Source: Agrocybe praecox
Lineage: Eukaryota; Basidiomycota; Agaricomycetes; Agaricales; Agrocybaceae
Reading direction: 5' to 3'
Assembly: GCA_964017145.1 (NCBI GenBank)
Contig: OZ024846.1
Coordinates: 496,001 to 560,000, forward strand
DNA length: 64,000 nucleotides
Part shown: piece after piece, positions 57,098 to 64,000 of the stretch
How positions within the stretch are numbered: position 1 is the first letter of the stretch
Layout: each line of letters starts with the position of its first letter
Notes under the pieces: model-generated
Told to the model about the DNA's origin: nothing
Databases searched by the model: none
Seen by the model: the letters and a program-made list of their open reading frames with translations, nothing else
Translations under genes and position numbers: made by a program

Positions 57098-57756
57098 CTT
57101 CAGCCACCTCCTTGTAACATAAAGTTTCACTGCAGTTACCAGTAGTACCCATCCCAGCACACACAATGCCGAATTTTATATATATCCTGTCCATTCTTTA
57201 GAACCGTCACCTGGAAAACAAAGTGAATCCATATCATATGATACATAAATACAGTCCAATTGTATTGCTTCATCGCACAGCAATGGGATGGGGAGTGAAA
57301 ATTTCTGTATAACAGCTGGCGGGCACGCCGAATTCCAACGTGCTCACAAACATTATTTGTGTCCACACAGCCTTTCCGCACATACGCCTATATTATAGTT
57401 GAATATGGCTGTCATGCAGTCAGTGAGCCTGCACCAAATGACCATTGGTGTCGGTATCTGAATAGGATATTGAAGACAAGGAAGAGTGTTATCACAGTAG
57501 ACAGAGAGAGTTTGAGAGGGGGAAATACACGACTGACTATGGCAGCATCCTTTGGGTACAAAGGCCCAGTAATATATAACTGGACTGTGGTCATGCGCTA
57601 TATTTGTAAAATATCAATGTCACTTTGGCTGTGCTCTGGCTTGATCACCAGCCAAGCACTGCCCTGAGTATATCACCCTTTGAAGGTACTATGATACATG
57701 AACCCTCGGAAACTACCCAACAAGGGTGATACATCCACAGCGGAAGTTTCCCAGTC
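57098..57756. other. Conserved upstream block of segment copy 2
   Basis: 57,098-57,165 is extra sequence not present in copy 1. 57,165-57,665 matches 32,165-32,670. The plus frame 57359-57667 includes PFRTYAYIIVEYGCHAVSEP and stays open for 102 codons from a non-ATG codon; it may be an exon. Confidence 0.4.
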
Positions 57757-60570
57757 CCGGCAGTGATATATCACCATGCTGCAGACAGAGAGCAGCTGCC
57801 TTTGGTAAACATATGTAAACATTGCTGATTTTTAAGGTTTCGGACAGTAATTAGACACTACAGGCGTAGTGGTTATGTTTTTTGTTGCGATATGTCAGAT
57901 ATATGTTCTAAATATATTTTATGTTTTTTTGGCACCTTTTGCGCACCTAAAAAAGGACGGGACGGGATGGATTGGAAAACATATAACTGGATGACGTGTT
58001 ATTTATAGACGGACACAGGAAACAGTGTCCCCGACGTGCCCGACGCTGTAATTATGCTCCTGCGCTGCGTCGGGCATCGTTCGGGGCGCGGAAAATGCTC
58101 AGATATAATGTAGGGATATGTTTTGATTTTTTGGAGCCCTTTGCGCCATCAAAAGAGGGCGGGAGAGGATGGATCGCAAAACATAAAACCGGATGACGTC
58201 TTATTTTTAGCATACTTTGATCATTTTGGGCGTTGCGCTATTTTTGAGTATGATATAATCATTTTTGTGCTATATTTACTTTACATACAAATGTTCTAGC
58301 CCTTAGATTAGATTAGATATCAATAAAAGCGAACTGTCTACTTTTGTTTTGAGCGGCAGTTCCCTATTCGGCAATTACTACTACTTTCAGACATTCTTTA
58401 CACAACATATAATTTTTTTTTTTTTTTTTTTTTTTGTTAAAAAAAAAACATATATTTTTTGTACTGATGTTTTTACAAATAGTTATCTACAATTTGACCG
58501 AGGGAGGGGAAGGAATGAGGGGAAAGCACGCAAAAAGAGCAGTCTTTTTTGTGTGATGGTCGTCGTTGTGCTCGTCATCGGGTCATCCTTGGCTCAGCCA
58601 TCGTGCACGCCCCAGCCACCGTGCACGTTCCAGCCATCGTGCACGCCTTACCTATCGTGCACAACCCAGACATCGTGCACGCCTTACCCATCGTGCGCGG
58701 CCTTACCCATCGTGCACGACCTTCCCAACGTGGACGTCCTACCCATCGTGCATGACCTAGGTAGGCATCGTGCACGACGTGGTTGTCGCAGCCGAGGTCG
58801 TCCTTGGCCCAGCCATCGTGCACAACCCAGTCATCGTGCACAACCCAGTCATCGTGCACAACCCAGCTATCGCACCCTTTGCAGCTACCTTGATATATCA
58901 ATCCTGGCAATTTGGCCATTTCGGTATACATCATACAGGGCAGTTGCCCACCCCGGCAGTTGCCCACCCCGGCAGTTGCCCAGCAGTGATATATCACGAT
59001 GCCATAGGCAGAGAGCAGTTGCCTTTGGTAAATATATGTAAACAGTGCTGTTTTTGATGTTTTCGGAGAGTAATTATATGTTGCAGGCGTAGTGGTTATG
59101 TTTTTTGTTGCGATATGTCAGATATATGTTCTATATATATTTTATGTTTTTTTGATGCCCTTTGCGCACCTAAAAAGGGATGGGACGGGATGGATTGGAA
59201 AACATAAAAGTGGATGACGTGTTATTTATAGACGAACACAGGAAACAGTGTCCCCGAGGCGCCCGACGCTGTAATTGGGCTCCTGCGCTGCGTCAGGCAT
59301 CGTTCGGGGCGCGGAAAAAGGCCAGAAATAATGTAGGGATATGTTTTGATTTTTTGGGGCGCTTTGCGCCATCAAAAGAGGGCGGGAGGGGATGGATTGC
59401 AAAACATAAAACCGGATGACATGTTATTTTTAGCATGCTTTGATCATTTCTGGCATTGCACTATTTTTATTTATGATACCATCATTTTGCACTATATTTA
59501 TTTTAGATATCATGTGTTTTAGACTTAGATTAGATTAGATATATATAAAAAAGCGTAATGTCTACTTTTGTTTTGAGCAGCAGTTCCCTATTCAGCAATT
59601 ATTACTATATTCGGACATTCGTCACAAAACATACAATTTTTGAAAAAAAAAAAAAAACATATATTTTCTATTTACAAAATATCTATCTAGCATTGGACCG
59701 AGCGAGGGGCGCACGCACAAAACGAGAGACGATGGCTCTCGTCTTTGCGTGCTCGTCATCGTGCTTCACGCAGGTCGTCGCAGCCGTCGTCGTCGTCGGC
59801 CCAGCGATTGTGCACGACGCATAGGTCGTGCACGCCATACACGTCGTCCATAGCCTACCTATCGTGCACAACCGACCCATCGTGCACGCCCTACACGTCG
59901 TCCATAGCCTACCTATCGTGCACAACCGACCCATCGTGCACGCCCTACACGTCGTCCATAGCCTACCTATCGTGCACAACCGACCCATCGTGCACGCCCT
60001 ACACGTTGTCCATGGCCTACCTATCGTGCACGACCAACCCATCGTGCACGCCCTACACGTTGTCCATGGCCTACCTATCGTGCACGACCGACCCGTCGTG
60101 CACGCCATAGACGTTGTGTACGCCCTACACGTCGTGCTCGGACTACCCATCGTGCACGGCCTCCCCATAGTGCACGGCCTACCCAGCGTGCATGGCCTAC
60201 CCAGCGTGCACGGCCTACCCAGCGTGCACGACGGACCCAGCGTGCACGGCCTAGCCCTTGTGTTCGCGGCAGCCGTCACCCTTGGGCCAGTCGTTGTCGT
60301 CGTGGGGTCGTGTTTGTCACTGTCGTCGTCGTTGCTGTAGCTCTCGCCGTTACCACCCTAGCTGTCGTCGTCGTCATGGTCGAGGTCGAGGTCGAGGGCG
60401 TAGTGGTGGTGGTGGCCCATGTCGTCGATGTTGTCGTCGTCGAGGTTCCACTCGTGGTCGTGGTGCAAAGCCCACATCCCTACGATGAGGGAGGGGCAGT
60501 TGGGGAGTCGACGGCGGCTGTGATGGTGGTTGATGAGGAAGAAATCAACCATCAAATGGTTGATTTCTTC
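57757..60570. repeat. Two tandem units of about 1.2-1.6 kb with GTGCAC minisatellites
   Basis: Each unit begins with AGTGATATATCAC and a shared AGAGAGCAG..GCCTTTGGTAAA stretch (57,762 and 58,984). Then follow a common 600-bp block (for example TTTTGTTGCGATATGTCAGA), a GACGCTGTAATT..GCGCTGCGTC patch, poly-T/poly-A, and a GC-rich array of GTGCAC-containing short repeats. Long ORFs across it (such as 59828-60340) merely translate the repeats, read on both strands, and are not called genes. Confidence 0.8.
59830..60105. repeat. 54-bp minisatellite, five units
   Basis: Unit of 54 bp containing ACGTCGTCCATAGCCTACC and ATCGTGCACAACCGACCC; starts are spaced exactly 54 bp (for example 59843 and 59897). 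Followed by shorter 18-bp GTGCACGGCCTACCCAGC units. Confidence 0.95.
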
Positions 60571-60571
60571 C
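60537..60571. repeat. Perfect 16-bp inverted repeat with 3-nt loop
   Basis: GGAAGAAATCAACCAT, loop CAA, and its exact reverse complement. Two smaller hairpins follow: CCCGGTT-TAT-AACCGGG near 60,597 and CATCGTCG-CGCT-CGACGATG near 60,622. Confidence 0.95.
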
Positions 60572-60650
60572 AAATCTGGTAACTTCCCACGCCGGCCCGG
60601 TTTATAACCGGGTCGAGCTCATCGTCGCGCTCGACGATGGGAGATGCTAC

Positions 60651-61015
60651 AGTAATATTTTGAGTACATACATTTGTAAGTTAGGTATTAGAAGCTAATA
60701 AGAGTTGTTTTGTGAAAATAAAAAATAAAAACATACGAAATAGAGTACTATATTGATCTCGATATGAACAGCAGTATTGTTCATTTTTCATTTCGTTGAA
60801 AATTCAATACATGGTCAGTACCATTCTGTATAGTGATATTTTGTGTACATAAACTTGTAAATTAGATATTAGTAGCTAATAAGAAGTGGTTCAAAAAAAA
60901 AAACTAAAAAAACATACGAAATATAGTACTACGTTCATCTCGGTATGAACAACAGTATTGCTCATCTTTCATTTCGTTGCATAATTCAGATATCGGTCAG
61001 TACCACTTTGTGTAT
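60651..61015. repeat. Direct duplication of about 182 bp
   Basis: Two diverged units begin TATTTTGAGTACATACATTT and TATTTTGTGTACATAAACTT and both end in GGTCAGTACCA. No coding content. Confidence 0.85.
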
Positions 61016-61171
61016 TGGGCTGAGACCCTAAAATTTTTGTGATTAAAATTCTTAATGTAACTTAAAACTAGTATACATATTTAGCTATGAGATATGTATG
61101 GTTCTATAAGTGTAATACATGTTATTCCGTGGAGAGATTGCACGAAATCACCACGCACGACATATGAAACA

Positions 61172-61371
61172 NNNNNNNNNNNNNNNNNNNNNNNNNNNNN
61201 NNNNNNNNNNNNNNNNNNNNNNNNNNNNNNNNNNNNNNNNNNNNNNNNNNNNNNNNNNNNNNNNNNNNNNNNNNNNNNNNNNNNNNNNNNNNNNNNNNNN
61301 NNNNNNNNNNNNNNNNNNNNNNNNNNNNNNNNNNNNNNNNNNNNNNNNNNNNNNNNNNNNNNNNNNNNNNN
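61172..61371. other. Assembly gap (200 N)
   Basis: Exactly 200 N, probably a placeholder of unknown true length. It removes the 3' part of the membrane gene. The sequence left of it (61081-61171) does not clearly continue that gene. Confidence 0.98.
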
Positions 61372-62358
61372 GTATGGAAACCTGATAATGGATAACAGCG
61401 CGTTTTCGCATTCTATACTGAACACATCGACATTTCTGTATAAGTTCATACAGCTGTTCAATGTCGACTTTGAATGGCCTTCCGGACTCGTAAAAGATTG
61501 TTGTGTCACATTGTCGGGATCTCCATCCTCCGGGTCCTGCGTGGTATACGACATTGGGTCCCAGGGGCTTTCATTGGTGTGTTCATTCATAACCCAGTCC
61601 ATGTCTTTATTGGTTATGGTATCAACCACTCCATAAATGCGGACCTGGATTGGAACGCGAGCATTTTGTGGTTTTTTCCACCAACAAATATACATTACTC
61701 CGTTGAGCGCACAGAGCGAAAGTGTAGATATTTCCAGTGGTGTGATGGTCAATCCTTGTATATGGCGGACCAAACATTGTACGATGAACCAGGAAGTCTG
61801 TCCTACAACAAGTGCTTTTGAGAGTAGGTCCCCACTGCTCCTGTCCGATATTTCTTTTGAGGTAACTGTAGGGAAATGTATCTTCCTGTCGTCGTGAAGT
61901 CTTGCAAGGTGGTGTGGATGAAGGACCTTGATTTTTCCGTTCCTGCCTTTTACTACGAAGCCTCCCATCTGAGCAAAAAAGCCATGTGTGGTCGTCCATC
62001 CAAAATCTGAGAGGGAATTCGAAGAAAGGTTGGGATATGGGCGTACGGCATTGGGGGTAAATTCACCTTTGAATCTCTTCGCCAAATTACGAGCGCCCAG
62101 CCACTGCCTGAGCGCCCAATATATAACCATTTCCGGGAGCAACAAGGACCAGATCATAAGCTCGACGCGCATGATAATTGTCTGAAAGGTTCTATCTTCC
62201 ACAGATGGCATGTTTGGGTGAACCGATCCCCAGGTGCATGCTAGTATGGTAACTAGGCATCCCCTGATTATATCCCATAAACTCCGTTGACCGAAAGCGT
62301 CCGGATGCGGAGGCAGCAATCCACCGGCACCTGTAATGTTTACGATTGACGTCAACAT
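61372..62358 (-). CDS. Multi-pass membrane protein, segment copy 3, truncated by gap
   Basis: ATG 62358 (MLTSIVNITGAGGLLPPHPD) is matched to the start of the copy at 28203. The frame is open to the gap. It keeps GQRSLWDIIRGCLVTILACT, WGSVHPNMP, the LRQWLGARNLAKRFKG region that is damaged in copy 1, WTTTHGFFAQMGGFVVKG and ISDRSSGDLLSKALVVGQ. A short intron (GTGAAT to CTCTCAG, about 62,060-62,005) probably joins AKRFK to DFGWTTTHG. These proteins have about four helices in two groups and a cytosolic linker, and belong to an expanded mushroom family of unknown function. The C-terminal helices fall in or beyond the gap. Confidence 0.75.
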
Positions 62359-63755
62359 AATGATGTCTCGACAATCGTAAGGAAGGGTCCTTGGGACGAC
62401 AATAGTAGGTTGGTGAGCCAAGTACGTAAGCTTCAAGGTGGAGACAGAGGTCGAGAGAGCTTGCAGTCTGTTTGAACTCGGCGGTGATGATGTGGCATGA
62501 GCACAGCCTCGGCGACAAGAAAAGATGCACAGCATTCATATCACACTCGAAAATGTTGCCGGAGTCCGGTTTGGTCCGGTCATGGTCTGGATGGTCTGGT
62601 TGGTTCGTTGCCTATTTTATTGCTATTTCACCCCGGCCCCATGTTATTTATATCTAACTAGCTTGTCCAGTTCATCCCGGTGGTTAATGCTAATCGCTAA
62701 TTACTAGCATGAAATGTCGTCTTACTGCTAGCTGCCATTAAAGCGGCCAATACTTATTTCCTCCTTCCCATAAACGCTAAGGCATGAATATTTGAATCCG
62801 GATCGTCACAACATTGACCTTACGGGCACCATCCGTACAGTATTTTGCTAACTATAACACGAAAAGATTTCCCTCTTTTTCGTCGCTCGTTCTCGTCGCC
62901 CACCCCTACCGCCTCTGCGTCTCAACGTCTGCCTCAACCTTCGCACGTCCTTTTGTCGATTCCATCCATCCCCTCATCGTCATCTATTCTTCATTAGCTA
63001 TATTCACCAGTGCAGGTTTCGCATTCCATTTGCTTGACGGGGAGAAACCTTTTTTCTGTTAGGAGGAACTCGTTCGTGGCCCAGTACTGTCTCAACCCGA
63101 CCACCGCACTTGTGCATGGGAACATATTTGTCGGAACATGGTAGCTTGAGGTCAAGGGGATCCGGCCCAACTTGGAACTCTATCTTGATTTGAGTTCCTT
63201 TCAGTGACGACAAGGTCCCTTACATACAGAAAACCTAGGGTCAGGGAGATACGAGTCACGACTGTTGCTAAGTGTTATGTACGAACATTAAGGGCAACAA
63301 ATAGCTGTAGATCCCTAGTCTTCACAAATAACTATGTCGATGAATCTCGATCACTGGTGGACGGGTTCAATGCAACCCCAACAAAAGTAACAAAACTGAA
63401 AGCCGCTGGCAATGCCGAGGATGCCGCTTACGCGGTCGAGCCAAATAAAGACAAATGTTGAAGTTCAATACACCGTCACCGAGTCCGGACCACAGATACA
63501 CATACGAAGATACATATACGAGGAAAAAACATACAATACACAAGATAGACGACGTCAGTGCGATGATCCAAGCTAATAGCAACGACTTACAACGAAGAAT
63601 CCCGCTCGACTAAGGATTCAATTGATCACACTACGCCGTACCACACCACCCAAAACTCAAATAACCGACTACTTATCTCATGCATCACTAGCACATGCAT
63701 CACCACCGCCACCTCGTCCATCCGCGCATAGTTTCCAGCTTCACTCAACCCCCAC
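62359..63755. other. Segment copy 3: promoter region and conserved convergent block
   Basis: 62,870-63,090 matches 51,470-51,230. On the plus strand 63,360-63,460 encodes NATPTKVTKLKAAGNAEDAA and then YAVEPNKDK; an ORF covers 63204-63461. It corresponds to the block at 27.4 and 51.1 kb. The longer gene boundaries cannot be fixed. Confidence 0.45.
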
Positions 63756-64000
63756 TCACCCTCGTACGAACCCCTCCCCCTGCCTCCTGCCCAACCTAAA
63801 AACCCTCCATGTACCACTAGCGCTCCCCACCTGGTCCAACATCCGGATGCCTTCGGGGTTCCCACCGCGTTGCTCGAGCGGCTCGATTGAGAGGAAGCTG
63901 TCGGGGCTGCTTGAGGAGGTACTGGAGGAGGTATTAGGATCAGACAACGATGGAGAAGGAGGCTCAAAAAGCGCCTCGGAGAACTCGGCGCTCAACCGCA
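63756..64000 (-). CDS. 'NPEGIGM' family protein, C-terminal part, segment copy 3
   Basis: Runs off the right window edge. It reads RLSAEFSEALFEPPSPS, a Ser/Thr run, IEPLEQRGGNPEGIRML and DQVGSASGTWRVFRLGRRQ to the stop at 63756. Compared with the other copies, Gly in NPEGIGM is Arg here and the SDWIEPL segment has lost two or more residues. The order and orientation of this gene, the conserved block and the membrane gene mirror 26-29.6 kb, which shows an inverted duplication. Confidence 0.7.
   Translation of the reverse strand, partial: RLSAEFSEALFEPPSPSLSDPNTSSSTSSSSPDSFLSIEPLEQRGGNPEGIRMLDQVGSASGTWRVFRLGRRQGEGFVRG

Noticed and set aside
58349..59041. 230-codon ORF with poly-Phe/Lys start
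   Set aside because: It starts in a poly-T/poly-A run and continues through the minisatellite.
59830..60105. CRISPR-like regular repeats
   Set aside because: The repeats are directly adjacent 54-bp units without unique spacers, and the genome is fungal.
59683..60340. Long ORFs on both strands (VHALHVVHSLPIVH and CTMGRPCT type)
   Set aside because: They are translations of the GTGCAC minisatellite, present in several frames and on both strands, with no start context or conserved ends.

Overview
This window comes from a filamentous basidiomycete, most likely an agaricomycete. Genes are split by many 45-75 nt GT..AG introns. One gene encodes a KDZ transposase with a CxC2 cysteine cluster, a class expanded in Agaricomycetes. 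Other genes match families typical of mushroom-forming fungi: an O-fucosyltransferase-like protein, F-box proteins and an expanded multi-pass membrane family. No rRNA, tRNA or CRISPR array was recognised. Gene models were spliced by eye from reading frames, splice sites and phase, so exact ends should be treated as predictions.

From 1 to 20 kb the sequence is mostly host-like with wide spacers. It holds the 5' part of a TMA46/ZC3H15 (DFRP1) gene with an 18-nt microexon, a type II membrane O-fucosyltransferase-like gene, a 13-exon membrane-anchored histidine acid phosphatase (phytase family), an F-box gene, and a secreted protein built of two kinds of tandem peptide repeat. Two members of a small N/S/T-rich 'NGDVH' family (copies A and B) also lie here.

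From 20 to 64 kb the region is accessory and full of duplications. One host segment occurs three times: at 25.5-32.7 kb, at 34.1-57.7 kb (split by insertions) and, inverted and cut by the window edge, at 64-61 kb. Its members are a 335-aa 'NPEGIGM' gene, a convergent conserved block, a multi-pass membrane gene, and a three-exon gene overlapping an N-rich ORF. The second copy was split by two DNA transposons and a solo LTR.

The first insertion, 34,705-49,498 (14.8 kb), is a complete-looking KDZ element. It has terminal inverted repeats of about 570 bp, a flanking 9-bp duplication, an intact transposase with D, D and E positions, and four further genes: a W-repeat protein, a protein with a PAPNQQT array, a Zn2Cys6-like/coiled-coil protein and a small 156-aa protein. 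The hexamer GCGGGA and its complement are scattered through all of it. The second insertion, 51,883-55,448 (3.6 kb), is AT-rich and gene-less, with tips like those of the KDZ element. It splits an N-rich gene and leaves a 7-bp duplication. A 505-bp solo LTR with 5-bp duplication lies at 56,588. A GTGCAC minisatellite array follows at 57.8-60.6 kb, and a 200-N assembly gap interrupts the last membrane gene.
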